A DNA stretch of 64,000 nt from Streptomyces avicenniae (GCF_000719135.1 NZ_JOEK01000013.1:62001-126000); one strand, 5' to 3'; positions 26,286 through 34,799 are shown, counted from the first letter of the stretch. Notes: generated from the letters alone by a model not told the origin. Translations and numbers: made by a program.

Positions 26286-26840
26286 TCAGGTGCCGGCGAG
26301 GAGCGCGTCCGGGTCGAGGGTCGCCTCGCCCCGCGTCCACCCGCAGGGCGTCAGCCCGTCGCTCTGGAGCGCGTCGAGGATGCGCAGCACCTCCTCGGGG
26401 TTCCGCCCGACCGAGCCGTCCGTGACCATGCTGAAGCGGATCTCGTCCTGCGGATCGACGAGGAAGACGGCGCGCATCGGCAGCCCGTCCTGGCCCAGGA
26501 TGCCCAGCGCGGCGGACAGTTCGCGCCGCACGTCCGACATCATGGGGAACGGCAGGTTCCGCAGGTCGGGGTGCTCGCGGCGCCAGGCGTGGTGGACGTA
26601 CTCGGAGTCGAGCGACACGCCGAGGACCTGCGCGCCGCGATCGGTGAACTCCTGCTCCAGGCGGCCGAAGGCGGCGATCTCGGTCGGGCAGACGAAGGTG
26701 AAGTCCATGGGCCAGGCGAAGACGGCCTTCCACGCGCCCGCATAGGTCTTCTCGGTGATCCTGGCGAACTCCGCGCCGCTCTCCAGGGAGACGCAGGCGG
26801 GGAGGTCGAACGGGGGGAACGGGTCGCCGACGGTCAGCAC
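26286..26840 (-). CDS. Peroxiredoxin, AhpC type
   Basis: A typical 2-Cys peroxiredoxin of 184 aa that reduces hydrogen and alkyl peroxides. The peroxidatic Cys51 is in DFTFVCPTE, and a resolving Cys166 lies in TPCGWTRGE at the same spacing as AhpC. GTG 26840 is preceded by AAGGAGG at 7 nt. Unlike the usual actinobacterial ahpC, no ahpD reductant or oxyR lies beside it, so its electron donor must be encoded elsewhere. It converges with the SpoIIE-type gene and is monocistronic. Confidence 0.92.
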   Translation of the reverse strand: MLTVGDPFPPFDLPACVSLESGAEFARITEKTYAGAWKAVFAWPMDFTFVCPTEIAAFGRLEQEFTDRGAQVLGVSLDSEYVHHAWRREHPDLRNLPFPMMSDVRRELSAALGILGQDGLPMRAVFLVDPQDEIRFSMVTDGSVGRNPEEVLRILDALQSDGLTPCGWTRGEATLDPDALLAGT

Positions 26841-26900
26841 GGCGGGGCCTCCTTCAGGAGCGGTCCACGACAGATGTCGTCGCTTACCGTGCCACAGTCG

Positions 26901-27197
26901 TCACGTTTCGCCGTGCTCCGCGTCGCGCGTGCCGTCCGCGTCGCGCGGTCCTGGCCCCGCGGCCGGGGGAGTTCCCCCGGCCGCGCCCCCCTCCGGCGCG
27001 GCCGGGCGGCGCGGACGGCCCCGCCTGGCGGTGGGGCCCGCGTCGGACGGCAGGCGTCCTGCGGCCAGAAGGGCCTGCCGCAGGACGTAGTCGATCTGCG
27101 CGTTGGTGCTGCGCAGCTCCGCCGCCGCCCACCGCGCGAGCGCGTCGTGGACGGCGGGGTCGAGCCGGAGCAGGACCTGCTTGCGCGGTGGGGTCAC
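26901..27197 (-). CDS. Small ribbon-helix-helix-like protein coupled to the SPFH gene
   Basis: A basic 98-aa protein. Residues about 5-50 (RKQVLLRLDPAVHDALARWAAAELRSTNAQIDYVLRQALLAAGR) match an Arc/CopG-type ribbon-helix-helix: a short beta-strand VLLRLD, then two helices around the turn LRSTNAQ. The remainder is a Pro/Arg/Gly-rich tail without predicted structure. Its GTG overlaps the stop of the SPFH gene (GTGA), so the two are translationally coupled. Ribbon-helix-helix dimers usually autoregulate, and a 16-bp palindrome lies in the promoter of this operon. DNA binding is inferred, not shown. Confidence 0.8.
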   Translation of the reverse strand: MTPPRKQVLLRLDPAVHDALARWAAAELRSTNAQIDYVLRQALLAAGRLPSDAGPTARRGRPRRPAAPEGGAAGGTPPAAGPGPRDADGTRDAEHGET

Positions 27198-28168
27198 TGG
27201 TACAGCGTCCCGGTGTTCAGCACGGGCTGGGGGGAGCGGTCGCCGCACAGGACGACGAGCAGGTTCGAGACCATGGCCGCCCTGCGCTCGTCGTCCAGCG
27301 AGATGTCGTCCATCTCCGAGATGCGCGAGACGGCGTCCTCCACCATGCCGCACGCGCCCTCCACGATGGTCTTCCTGGCCGCGACGACGGCGCCCGCCTG
27401 CTGCCGCTGGAGCATCGCGGAGGCGATCTCGGGGGCGTAGGCGAGGTGCGTGAAGCGTGACTCGATGATGCGCACGCCCGCCGCGGCGACGCGCGCGGTC
27501 AGCTCGACGGCCAGCTTGTCGGTGATCTCCTCGGCGTTCCCGCGCAGGGACAGCTCGTCCTCGCCGTGCGCGTCGTAGGGGTAGTCGAGGGCGATGTGCC
27601 GCACGGCCGACTCGGTCTGCACGCTGACGAACTCGATGAAGTCGTCCACCTCGAACGACGCCTGCGCCGTGTCCTCGACCTGCCAGACGACGACGGCGGC
27701 CAGTTCGATCGGATTTCCGTACGCGTCGTTGACCTTGAGGACGGCGGTCTCGTGGTTGCGCACGCGGGTGGAGATCTTGCCACGGGTCGTCAGCGGGTTG
27801 ACCCAGCGCAGGCCGTCCTTGCGGATGGTGCCCGTGTAGCGGCCGAAGAACTGGACGACCCTGGCCTCGCCGGGCGCGACCATGTTCAGCCCGGTCATGA
27901 GGACGATGCTGACGACGGTGGCGACGAGACCGGCGGCCAGTAGGGCGGCTCCCGCGGGCCCTGACCCGTCGTCGATCAGGGAGACGCCGACGGCGGCGCC
28001 GCCGAGACCGGCGAGGACGCCGACGAAGGTGAGGAGGAGGGCGAGGCCGCCCGGCACGCTGTGCGCGGGGAACTCGCGTACGCCGGGCTCGGGCATCGCC
28101 GGTACGTCGGCGGCCCGCGGCCCGCGTCCGCCTGAGGTGGTGTGTCGCGGAGGTGTCGTGTCGGTCAT
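27194..28168 (-). CDS. SPFH/Band 7 domain membrane protein
   Basis: A 324-aa protein with two membrane helices (about 37-62 and 71-93). An SPFH domain (about 95-300) follows, opening LNMVAPGEARVVQFFGRYTGTIRKDGLRWVNPL and containing the family segments AVLKVNDAYGNPIELAAVVVWQVED and TAVEITARVAAAGVRIIESRFTHLAYAPEIA-like sequence. Relatives are slipins and stomatin-like scaffolds that organise membrane microdomains and regulate proteases or transporters. It is first in a two-gene operon with the small ribbon-helix-helix protein and divergent from the DUF1707 gene. The start is ATG 28168. Confidence 0.93.
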   Translation of the reverse strand: MTDTTPPRHTTSGGRGPRAADVPAMPEPGVREFPAHSVPGGLALLLTFVGVLAGLGGAAVGVSLIDDGSGPAGAALLAAGLVATVVSIVLMTGLNMVAPGEARVVQFFGRYTGTIRKDGLRWVNPLTTRGKISTRVRNHETAVLKVNDAYGNPIELAAVVVWQVEDTAQASFEVDDFIEFVSVQTESAVRHIALDYPYDAHGEDELSLRGNAEEITDKLAVELTARVAAAGVRIIESRFTHLAYAPEIASAMLQRQQAGAVVAARKTIVEGACGMVEDAVSRISEMDDISLDDERRAAMVSNLLVVLCGDRSPQPVLNTGTLYQ

Positions 28169-28221
28169 GAGGTCCCCGTTCCGAGCGGTCGGCGCGCGTC
28201 GTCGCGGCGCCAGGATCTAGC

Positions 28222-28237
28222 AAAGTGATATCACTTT
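28222..28237. promoter_or_regulatory. Perfect 16-bp palindrome AAAGTGATATCACTTT in the SPFH promoter
   Basis: A perfect, AT-rich palindrome in an otherwise GC-rich region, 53 bp upstream of ATG 28168. On the minus strand it sits just before TAGATC, a possible -10. It is the likely operator for the coupled ribbon-helix-helix protein. Confidence 0.55.
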
Positions 28238-28252
28238 ACACCATGGGGGTGG

Positions 28253-28268
28253 TCGCGATGTATCGCGA
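28253..28268. promoter_or_regulatory. Palindrome TCGCGATGTATCGCGA at the DUF1707 promoter
   Basis: A 16-bp inverted repeat (arms TCGCGAT/ATCGCGA, centre GT) that lies immediately upstream of the -10 hexamer TAGGCT (28274-28279) of the DUF1707 gene, covering the -35 side. A separate operator from the AAAGTGATATCACTTT palindrome is likely. Confidence 0.5.
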
Positions 28269-28286
28269 GTCGCTAGGCTGTTGTCC

Positions 28287-28955
28287 GTGACAGCCGAGAA
28301 TCCGCCCGCGGTACCGCTGGGCAAAGAACCGCCGCCGCCGCCGGTCCGCGCCTCCGACGCCGACCGGGACCGGGTGGCCGAGATCCTCGCCCAGGCCCTC
28401 TCCGACGGCCGCCTCGACACCGACGAGCACGCCGAGCGCCTCGACGCCGTCTACGGCGCCAAGACGCTCGGCGAACTGGAGCCACTGGTGCGTGACCTGC
28501 CGGAAGGTCAGCACTTCGGCGCCACCTCCCCCACCCACGCCGCCCCCACCGCCCCCGGCCCGTGGGCCGCGCCCGGCGGCACACCGGGCGGGAAGCGCAA
28601 CGTCGTCGCCGTCCTCAGCGGCTCCACCCGCCACGGCCGCTGGCGCGTCGGCGGCACGATCGACGCCGTGGCCGTCCTCGGCGGCATCGAACTGGACTTC
28701 ACCGAGGCCCTGTTCGAGCAGCGCGAGGTCGTGGTCAACGCGGTCGCGGTCCTCGGCGGCATCGAGATACGCGTGCCGGACAACGTCTCGCTGCGCTGCG
28801 AGGGCAGCGGCTTCATGGGCGGCTTCGACGTCCGTGAGTTCGACGCGCCGGAACCTGGCGCGCCCGTCGTCGTGGTGAAGGGCTTCGCCTTCATGGGGGG
28901 TGTCGAGGCCAAGTCGGTGCGCGGCAAACGCGTCAAGGACCTGCGCAAGGACTGA
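28287..28955 (+). CDS. DUF1707 and LiaF-like domain protein
   Basis: A 222-aa protein. The N-terminal DUF1707 domain (about 20-75) has the hallmark VRASDADRDRVAEILAQALSDGRLDTDEHAERLDAVYGAKTLGEL. A Pro/Ala linker follows, then a C-terminal LiaF-like beta-repeat domain (about 110-215) with repeats of AVLGGIELDF, AVLGGIEIRVP and FMGGVEAKS. Similar proteins are linked to envelope-stress signalling, LiaF being an inhibitor of the LiaRS system. Start GTG 28287 lies 7 nt after TAGGCT with no ribosome binding site, so it is probably leaderless; TTG 28281 would fall inside the promoter gap. Confidence 0.9.
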   Translation: MTAENPPAVPLGKEPPPPPVRASDADRDRVAEILAQALSDGRLDTDEHAERLDAVYGAKTLGELEPLVRDLPEGQHFGATSPTHAAPTAPGPWAAPGGTPGGKRNVVAVLSGSTRHGRWRVGGTIDAVAVLGGIELDFTEALFEQREVVVNAVAVLGGIEIRVPDNVSLRCEGSGFMGGFDVREFDAPEPGAPVVVVKGFAFMGGVEAKSVRGKRVKDLRKD

Positions 28956-29138
28956 CCGGTACGGCTGACGCGGCAGGCGACGTTGTCGCTCCGTGCATAA
29001 GCGTGCGCACAGCGGGTAGGGCTCGGGGGACCGTCACTCGTATGGCCGCATGGTGGGAAGGACAGCGCGGCGTCCCCCAGGACGGGTGAGGGTCCACCAG
29101 CCAGGAGCGACCCCCGTAGCCGTCGTCAGGAGTTGACC
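28956..29138. other. 183-bp intergenic region upstream of the WhiB-like gene
   Basis: No ORF. It contains GTGCATAAGCGTGCGCAC (about 28995-29012), a loose dyad with GTGC/GCAC arms, and GGGTAGGGCT (about 29015), which could supply a -10. The ribosome binding site AGGAG is at 29128-29132. Confidence 0.35.
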
Positions 29139-29507
29139 GTGCTGCAATCGTCACCGCCACACGAGTCCCAGTGGTCCCCAGCAGCCCCTGCCCAGCGCAG
29201 CCCGAGAGACCTGGCCGGCCCCTGGCACTCGGAGGCCGCGTGCAGGCGCGATGAGGCGGGCCTGTTCTTCGCGCCCTCCCAGGAGCCCACAGCGGCCCGG
29301 CTGTCCCGCGAGCAGGCGGCCAAGTCCGTGTGCGCCCGCTGCCCCGTCCTGCTGGAGTGCAGGGAGCACGCCCTGCTCCAACCGGAGCCGTACGGCGTCT
29401 GGGGCGGGCTGACGGCGGCCGAACGCCGCGTCGTGCTCAGCCGCAGGCGCCGCCGGGACACGGCCGCGCCCGGCAGCCGGGCGGCCGAGATCCCGCGGAT
29501 CGCCTGA
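29139..29507 (+). CDS. WhiB-like (Wbl) iron-sulphur transcription factor
   Basis: A 122-aa Wbl protein. Four Cys ligate a [4Fe-4S] cluster at residues 35, 65, 68 and 74 (C-x29-C-x2-C-x5-C), followed by the GVWGGL turn (about 86-91) and a basic RRRRRD tail that contacts DNA. Wbl proteins bind the sigma factor region 4 and redirect transcription in response to redox or NO signals. Position next to glpX matches wblI of S. coelicolor (SCO5046, from memory), but the symbol is left open. Start GTG 29139 has AGGAG at 6 nt; TTG 29133 directly abuts it and is rejected. Confidence 0.94.
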   Translation: MLQSSPPHESQWSPAAPAQRSPRDLAGPWHSEAACRRDEAGLFFAPSQEPTAARLSREQAAKSVCARCPVLLECREHALLQPEPYGVWGGLTAAERRVVLSRRRRRDTAAPGSRAAEIPRIA

Positions 29508-29603
29508 GCCGCGCCGCACGCCGCCGAGCGGGGCGGCCGTCCCCCACCCACCGCCCGCCCCGCCCCGGCTCCCCGCCGTCCCCCGGCCCCACCTGCCGAC
29601 CCG

Positions 29604-30632
29604 TCAGCCCGCCCGGTCGAAATCGACGGCGCTGTACGCCCGCAGCTTCGACAGCCGGTGCGTGGAGTCGATCTGACGGATCGTCCCGGACCGTGAACGC
29701 ATCACCAGCGACTGCGTCGTCGCCGTCTCGGCGCGGTAGCGCACCCCCCGCAGCAGCTCCCCGTCCGTCACCCCGGTGGCGACGAAGAACACGTTCTCGC
29801 CGCGCACCAGGTCGTCCGTGTGCAGCACGCGGTCCAGGTCGTGCCCGGCGTCCAGCGCCGCGCGGCGCTCCGCCTCGTCCTTGGGCCACAGCTTGCCCTG
29901 GATCGTGCCGCCCAGGCACTTGATCGCGCAGGCCGCGATGATGCCCTCGGGCGTGCCGCCGATCCCCAGCAGCAGATCGACGCCGGTGTGGTCGCGGACG
30001 CTCATGATCGCCCCGGCGACGTCCCCGTCCTGGATGAACTTGATGCGCGCCCCGCTCGCCCGCACCCGGCGCACGAGGTCGGTGTGCCGGGGCCGGTCGA
30101 GGACGACCACCGTCACGTCCTCGGGCGTCCCGCCCTTGGCCTTGGCGACCCGCCGGATGTTCACCTCGGGCGGCGCGTCGATGTCCACGAACTCGGCGGC
30201 CTCGGGGCCGGTCGCCAGCTTGTCCATGTAGAAGACGGCGCTCGGGTCGAACATCGCGCCGCGCTCGGCCACGGCCAGTACCGACACCGCGTTCGCCATG
30301 CCCTTCGCGGTCAGCGTCGTCCCGTCCACCGGGTCCACGGCCACGTCGCACTCCGGGCCGGTGCCGTCGCCGACGCGTTCCCCGTTGAAGAGCATCGGCG
30401 CCTCGTCCTTCTCGCCCTCGCCGATGACGACGACGCCGTTCATCGAGACGGTCGAGACGAGCGAGCGCATGGCCCGTACGGCCGCCCCGTCGGCGCCGTT
30501 CTTGTCGCCGCGGCCCACCCAGCGGCCGGACGCCATCGCCCCGGCCTCGGTGACGCGGACGAGTTCGAGCGCCAGGTTGCGGTCCGGGGCCGCGGGGGCG
30601 ACGTCGAGGGGGGACGGAAGGTGATCGGGCAT
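29604..30632 (-). CDS. glpX: Fructose-1,6-bisphosphatase, class II
   Basis: A GlpX-type class II enzyme (342 aa) that hydrolyses fructose 1,6-bisphosphate to fructose 6-phosphate in gluconeogenesis. Metal-binding motifs are visible: [23 protein letters not shown] near the N-terminus, [14 protein letters not shown], and [16 protein letters not shown], plus [20 protein letters not shown]. It is the main FBPase of actinobacteria, which lack class I. The start is ATG 30632; the open frame continues upstream but that part is non-conserved. A -10 candidate TAGAGT lies on the minus strand at 30680-30685. It converges with the WhiB-like gene. Confidence 0.96.
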   Translation of the reverse strand: MPDHLPSPLDVAPAAPDRNLALELVRVTEAGAMASGRWVGRGDKNGADGAAVRAMRSLVSTVSMNGVVVIGEGEKDEAPMLFNGERVGDGTGPECDVAVDPVDGTTLTAKGMANAVSVLAVAERGAMFDPSAVFYMDKLATGPEAAEFVDIDAPPEVNIRRVAKAKGGTPEDVTVVVLDRPRHTDLVRRVRASGARIKFIQDGDVAGAIMSVRDHTGVDLLLGIGGTPEGIIAACAIKCLGGTIQGKLWPKDEAERRAALDAGHDLDRVLHTDDLVRGENVFFVATGVTDGELLRGVRYRAETATTQSLVMRSRSGTIRQIDSTHRLSKLRAYSAVDFDRAG

Positions 30633-30807
30633 CGGAGGACACCCCTTTCTGCGCCGGTCGGCGCTGGAGGGTAGCCCCGACTCTAGCCCCCTGCCCGACA
30701 GATGAGCGCGGCAATCATCGTTTGAGCGCACTGCTCGTCCGTCGCTCCCCGGCGCCCCCTCGGGGGGCGGGTGCGGGCACGGGCGGGGCGTGCGCGACGA
30801 TGGTTGT

Positions 30808-31476
30808 GTGGCGAGCGAAGTGTCGAGCGAGAGCCCCGCGCCGGGGACCCAGCGGCCGGTGGACGAGCCGGGGAGCGGCCCCGTGGACGACGGGGGGGTC
30901 CCGGCGGGCGGCAGCACCGGCGGCGACCGGCGGGCGAACCGCCTGCGCCTCCAGAGTTTCCGCAACATGGTGCTGTCCATGGCGCTCATCTGCGTCGGCG
31001 CCTTCGGCTTCTGGCTCGTGATCCCGCACGACGAGTCGCGCGACCCCGTGCGGACCGTCGAGTACGACGTGGCGGCCAGCACCGCCGCCCGCGCCGCCCC
31101 CTACGACCTGGTCGTGCCGCGTGGCCTCGGCGAGGACTGGCGGGCGACGGCCGTGCGCTACGACCCGCAGGGTGAGTTCGGCCCGACCTGGCGCCTCGGG
31201 TACATGAACCCGGCCGACGAGTACGTCGCGCTCACCCAGGCCGTCCCCGTGGTGGGCAACGAGGACGCGTTCGTCTCCTCCGTCACCATCGGCGCCGAGG
31301 CCACCGGCGACACCATGAGCGTCGCCGGTGACACGTGGGAGCGCTACGAGGGCGAGAAGTACGACGCGCTGGTGCGGGTCGGCCCCGAGGAGACCACCGT
31401 CGTCATGGGCACCGCGCCGTTCGACCAGCTGGCCGACCTGACCGGGGCGCTCACCGTCGAGCCGGGCCGCGCCTGA
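30808..31476 (+). CDS. DUF4245 domain membrane protein
   Basis: A 222-aa protein with an N-terminal low-complexity cytoplasmic segment (1-42) and one membrane helix (about 53-72, [20 protein letters not shown]). An extracytoplasmic DUF4245 domain (about 80-220) has [40 protein letters not shown] and [17 protein letters not shown]. It is conserved next to glpX in actinobacteria (Rv1100 in M. tuberculosis, from memory) and of unknown function. Start GTG 30808 lies 6 nt after GACGAT, a weak -10 with leaderless geometry. Its stop codon forms part of a terminator hairpin shared with the opposing gene. Confidence 0.88.
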   Translation: MASEVSSESPAPGTQRPVDEPGSGPVDDGGVPAGGSTGGDRRANRLRLQSFRNMVLSMALICVGAFGFWLVIPHDESRDPVRTVEYDVAASTAARAAPYDLVVPRGLGEDWRATAVRYDPQGEFGPTWRLGYMNPADEYVALTQAVPVVGNEDAFVSSVTIGAEATGDTMSVAGDTWERYEGEKYDALVRVGPEETTVVMGTAPFDQLADLTGALTVEPGRA

Positions 31477-31500
31477 CGGCGCCGTCGCGCCACGCCGTCA
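31474..31500. terminator. Shared hairpin built from two opposing stop codons
   Basis: TGACGGCG / CGCCGTCA (8 bp, 11-nt loop). The first arm begins with the stop of the DUF4245 gene, and the second ends with the reverse-complemented stop of the nitroreductase gene. Confidence 0.5.
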
Positions 31501-32091
31501 CAGGAAGCTGACGGCCTCGGCCGCGTCCAGCCGGGGCTGACGCGGCCGGTAGGACGTCTCGGCGGGCCGCCCGATGTTCACCAGGACCAGCGACTTCTGC
31601 TGCCCGTCGGGGAAGAACTCCTTGTCGAGGCCGACGGCGTCGAAGCCGCTCATCGGCCCGGCCGCCAGCCCCGCAGCCCGGACGCCGAGCACGAAGTAGC
31701 CGATCTGGAGCGTCGCGTTCAGCCGCCCGTCCGCCTCGCGGACCTCCGGGTCGCCGTAGAAGTCGTCGGCCAGCGTCGGGTACACGGGGAAGAGCGTGGG
31801 CAGCTTCTCGTGGAACCGCAGGTCGGCCGAGAGGATCGCCGTCGCCGGGGCGGCGGCCGTCTGCGCGCGGTTGCCCTCGGTCAGGTGCGGCAGCAGCCTG
31901 GCCTTGGCCTCCTGGCTGCGGACGACCGTCACGCGCAGCGGCGAGATGTTGAAGGCCGTCGGCGCGAACTTGATCAGGTCGTAGACCGCCCGCACCTCCT
32001 CGTCGGACACCGGCTCGTCGGTGAACGCCCGGGCGGTGTGCGCCTGGTGGAACAGGAGGTCCTGCGCGACGGAGTCGAGGGTCAGGGGCAT
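31498..32091 (-). CDS. Nitroreductase family protein (malonic semialdehyde reductase / RutE-like)
   Basis: A 197-aa flavoprotein of the HadB/RutE branch. It contains HTARAFTDEPVSDEEVRAVYDLIKFAPTAFNISPLRVTVV, the FMN-phosphate-binding N-terminal pattern, then AGLAAGPMSGFDAVGLDKEFFPDGQQKSLVLVNIG, typical of RutE-like malonic semialdehyde reductases. It should use NAD(P)H to reduce 3-oxopropanoate or a related aldehyde or nitro compound; no other pyrimidine-degradation gene is nearby, so the substrate is open. ATG 32091 follows GAAAGG. It lies downstream of xseB on the same strand but has its own upstream palindrome. Confidence 0.9.
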   Translation of the reverse strand: MPLTLDSVAQDLLFHQAHTARAFTDEPVSDEEVRAVYDLIKFAPTAFNISPLRVTVVRSQEAKARLLPHLTEGNRAQTAAAPATAILSADLRFHEKLPTLFPVYPTLADDFYGDPEVREADGRLNATLQIGYFVLGVRAAGLAAGPMSGFDAVGLDKEFFPDGQQKSLVLVNIGRPAETSYRPRQPRLDAAEAVSFL

Positions 32092-32129
32092 GGGGGAGTA
32101 CCTTTCGCGGTCGGCCGACGGTCACCTGA

Positions 32130-32141
32130 TTGACCGGTCAA
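32130..32141. promoter_or_regulatory. Palindrome TTGACCGGTCAA upstream of the nitroreductase gene
   Basis: A perfect 12-bp palindrome of the type bound by TetR- or HxlR-like repressors, 39 bp before ATG 32091. It includes a -35-like TTGACC in either direction. No regulator gene is adjacent. Confidence 0.4.
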
Positions 32142-32158
32142 CTTCTTCGACCGTGATG

Positions 32159-32434
32159 CTATTCCCCTTCGTCCCCCGGCCCGTCCTCCTCGCCGCCGCC
32201 CCGCCGTACGGTCTCCGGCTCCTCACCTGCCGCCAGCGCCGCGTCCAGCCGCGCCCGCGCGCCCTCCAGCCACTGGCCGCAGAGCCGCGCCAGCTCCTCC
32301 CCGCGCTCCCACAGGGCCAGCGACTCCTCAAGCGTCGCCCCGCCCGCCTCCAGCCTGCGGACCACGTCGATCAGCTCGTCGCGCGCCTGCTCGTAGCCCA
32401 GCGCCGCGCCCGGCCCGCTCCCCGCATCGGTCAT
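32159..32434 (-). CDS. xseB: Exodeoxyribonuclease VII small subunit
   Basis: XseB, 91 aa; the core (about 12-65) is the helical hairpin GYEQARDELIDVVRRLEAGGATLEESLALWERGEELARLCGQWLEGARARL, matching the family closely. Several XseB chains bind the coiled coil of XseA in the exonuclease VII complex that degrades single-stranded DNA. It has an acidic tail. ATG 32434 is chosen; the frame upstream overlaps nothing conserved. It lies 61 bp downstream of xseA on the same strand. Confidence 0.95.
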   Translation of the reverse strand: MTDAGSGPGAALGYEQARDELIDVVRRLEAGGATLEESLALWERGEELARLCGQWLEGARARLDAALAAGEEPETVRRGGGEEDGPGDEGE

Positions 32435-32495
32435 GACCACCACCCTATTCCGGGGCCCGCAGGCCGCCCGCTCACCGTTCCGCCCGTCGCCCGGC

Positions 32496-33707
32496 TCATG
32501 CGCCACTCACCTTCACCGTGAACGTCCCCTCCGCCACGCGGGCCCGCAGCTCGTCCCCCTCCGCCACCTCGTCCGGCGCCCGCACCGCCGCGCCGTCCTG
32601 GCGCTGCAACACCGCGTAGCCCCGCCGCAGCGTCGCGGCGGGCGACAGCGCCACCACACGCGCCCTCGTGTGCTCCACGTCCGCCCGCGCGCGGTCCAGC
32701 AGATGGCCGAGCGCACGCCGGGAGCGCCCGACGAGATCCGCCAGCTCCGCCCCGCGCCCCTCCACCAGCCCGTACGGCTCGGCCAGCGCCGGACGGCTGC
32801 GGATGCCCGCCAGCCCCCGCTCCTCACGGTCGAGCCGCGCCTCGACGCAGCGCCGCGCCCGGTCCCGCAACTGCCCCACCCGCGCCAGCTCCTCCCGCAC
32901 GTCGGGCACGACCCGCTTCGCCGCGTCCGTCGGCGTCGAGGCCCGCAGATCGGCCACCAGGTCGAGCAGCGGCGCGTCCGGCTCGTGCCCGATCGCGGAG
33001 ACCACCGGCGTCACGCAGGCGGCGACGGCGCGCACCAACTCCTCGTCGGAGAACGGCAGCAGGTCCTCGACGCTGCCCCCGCCCCGCGCCACGACGATCA
33101 CCTCGACCGCCGGGTCCTCGTCCAGCTCCCGCACGGCCGCGACGACCTGCGACACGGCGTGCACCCCCTGCACCGCGACGTTCCGCACCGCGAAGCGGAC
33201 GGCCGGCCAGCGCAGCCGCGCGTTCTCCAGCACGTCACGCTCGGCCGCCGACGCCCGGCCCGTCACCAGCCCCACGCAGCCGGGCAGGAACGGCAACCGC
33301 CGCTTGCGGTCGGCCGCGAACAGCCCCTCGGCGGCCAGCTCCCGCTTCAGCCGCTCCAGCCGCACCAGCAGCTCACCCATCCCCACGGCGCGTATCTCCG
33401 TCGCCCGCAGCGACAGTTCACCGCGCGCCGCGTACCAGGACGGCTTGCCGAACACCACGACCCGCGCGCCCTCGCGCACCAGATCCGCGACCTGGTCGAA
33501 CACGGCGCGGTAGCACGTCACCCGCAGCGACACGTCCCGCGCCGGGTCGCGAAGCGTGAGGAACACCACCCCGCTCCCCGGACGCCGGTTGAGCTGCGTG
33601 ATCTGCCCCTCCACCCACACGGCGCCCAGCCGGTCGATCCACCCGCCGATGAGCCGCGACACCTCCCCGACCGGGATCGGGGCCTCCGCCGACGTCGTCA
33701 CAGTCAT
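32496..33707 (-). CDS. xseA: Exodeoxyribonuclease VII large subunit
   Basis: XseA, 403 aa: an N-terminal OB fold (about 10-110, [35 protein letters not shown]), the catalytic domain (about 125-320) with [40 protein letters not shown] and [27 protein letters not shown], then a shortened coiled coil and C-terminal YAVLQRQDG. With XseB it degrades single-stranded DNA from both ends. Start ATG 33707 lies 7 nt after TAGCGT on the minus strand with no ribosome binding site, so it is probably leaderless; the upstream in-frame extension to 33866 overlaps the ispH start and is rejected. Confidence 0.95.
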   Translation of the reverse strand: MTVTTSAEAPIPVGEVSRLIGGWIDRLGAVWVEGQITQLNRRPGSGVVFLTLRDPARDVSLRVTCYRAVFDQVADLVREGARVVVFGKPSWYAARGELSLRATEIRAVGMGELLVRLERLKRELAAEGLFAADRKRRLPFLPGCVGLVTGRASAAERDVLENARLRWPAVRFAVRNVAVQGVHAVSQVVAAVRELDEDPAVEVIVVARGGGSVEDLLPFSDEELVRAVAACVTPVVSAIGHEPDAPLLDLVADLRASTPTDAAKRVVPDVREELARVGQLRDRARRCVEARLDREERGLAGIRSRPALAEPYGLVEGRGAELADLVGRSRRALGHLLDRARADVEHTRARVVALSPAATLRRGYAVLQRQDGAAVRAPDEVAEGDELRARVAEGTFTVKVSGA

Positions 33708-33783
33708 GCGCGCAACGCTAACGCCCGCCACTGACAACGCGGTCCGTGCCACGGCTCCCCGCCCGCCCCCGTACGATGAACGC
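33708..33783. promoter_or_regulatory. Back-to-back leaderless promoters of xseA and ispH
   Basis: Only 76 bp separate the two start codons. The minus-strand -10 TAGCGT (33715-33720) ends 7 nt before the xseA ATG, and the plus-strand -10 TACGAT (33772-33777) ends 6 nt before the ispH ATG. Neither gene has a ribosome binding site. Confidence 0.5.
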
Positions 33784-34776
33784 ATGGCCGACCCGACCGA
33801 CACCACGCGCCGCGTCCTGCTCGCCGCCCCCCGCGGATACTGCGCGGGAGTGGACCGGGCCGTCATCGCCGTGGAACGCGCGCTGGAACAGTACGGACCC
33901 CCGATCTACGTCCGCCACGAGATCGTCCACAACAAATATGTCGTGCGCACCCTCGAACAGAAGGGCGCCATCTTCGTCGAGGAGACCGCCGAGGTCCCCG
34001 AGGGCGAGATCGTCATCTTCTCCGCCCACGGCGTCGCCCCCGAGGTGCACCGCGAGGCGGAGCGTGGCCGACTCGCCACCGTGGACGCGACCTGCCCGCT
34101 GGTCACGAAGGTCCACAAGGAGGCCGTCCGCTTCGCCAAGGACGACTACGACATCCTCCTCATCGGCCACGACGGGCACGAGGAGGTCATCGGCACCAGC
34201 GGCGAGGCCCCCGAGCACATCACCCTCGTGGACGGGCCAGGCGACGTCGCGGGCCTGGAGGTGCGCGACCCGGAGAAGGTCGTCTGGCTCTCCCAGACCA
34301 CGCTGTCGGTGGACGAGACGATGGAGACGGTCACCGCGCTCAAGGAGCGCTTCCCCGCCCTGATCGACCCGCCGAGCGACGACATCTGCTACGCCACGCA
34401 GAACCGGCAGACGGCGATCAAGCAGGTCGCCGCCGACGCGGACCTCGTCCTCGTCGTCGGGTCGAAGAACTCGTCGAACTCCGCCCGCATGGTCGAGGTC
34501 GCCCTCGGCGCGGGCGCGGACGCCGCGTACCTCGTGGACGGCGCCGAGGAGATCGACGAGGCGTGGCTCGACGGCGTGACGACGGTCGGGCTGTCCTCCG
34601 GCGCCTCCGTGCCCGAGATCCTGGTGGACGGCGTGCTGGAGTGGCTGTCCGCGCGGGGCTTCGCCGACGTGCAGCTCGTCCAGCCGATGCGGGAACACAT
34701 CCAGTTCTCGCTGCCGAAGGAACTGCGCCGCGACCTGCGTGCCGAGGCCGCGGCGGCGAAGGCCGCCGCCCGCTGA
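33784..34776 (+). CDS. ispH: 4-hydroxy-3-methylbut-2-enyl diphosphate reductase
   Basis: IspH (LytB), 330 aa, the last step of the MEP pathway, producing IPP and DMAPP. The three Cys that hold the iron-sulphur cluster are Cys20 ([11 protein letters not shown]), Cys104 ([13 protein letters not shown]) and Cys202 ([11 protein letters not shown]). Substrate His are in [12 protein letters not shown] and GHDGHEEV, and [10 protein letters not shown] closes the site. It supplies precursors for uppS at 7.7 kb. ATG 33784 follows TACGAT at 6 nt (leaderless). The stop lies in a small hairpin shared with the opposing DUF6542 gene. Confidence 0.97.
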   Translation: MADPTDTTRRVLLAAPRGYCAGVDRAVIAVERALEQYGPPIYVRHEIVHNKYVVRTLEQKGAIFVEETAEVPEGEIVIFSAHGVAPEVHREAERGRLATVDATCPLVTKVHKEAVRFAKDDYDILLIGHDGHEEVIGTSGEAPEHITLVDGPGDVAGLEVRDPEKVVWLSQTTLSVDETMETVTALKERFPALIDPPSDDICYATQNRQTAIKQVAADADLVLVVGSKNSSNSARMVEVALGAGADAAYLVDGAEEIDEAWLDGVTTVGLSSGASVPEILVDGVLEWLSARGFADVQLVQPMREHIQFSLPKELRRDLRAEAAAAKAAAR

Positions 34777-34799
34777 GCCGTCGCGCCGCCGCCGCTCAG
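34773..34799. terminator. Small shared hairpin at two opposing stop codons
   Basis: CTGAGC / GCTCAG flanks 15 GC-rich bases, and both arms contain a stop codon (ispH on +, DUF6542 on -). Weak as a terminator. Confidence 0.3.
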
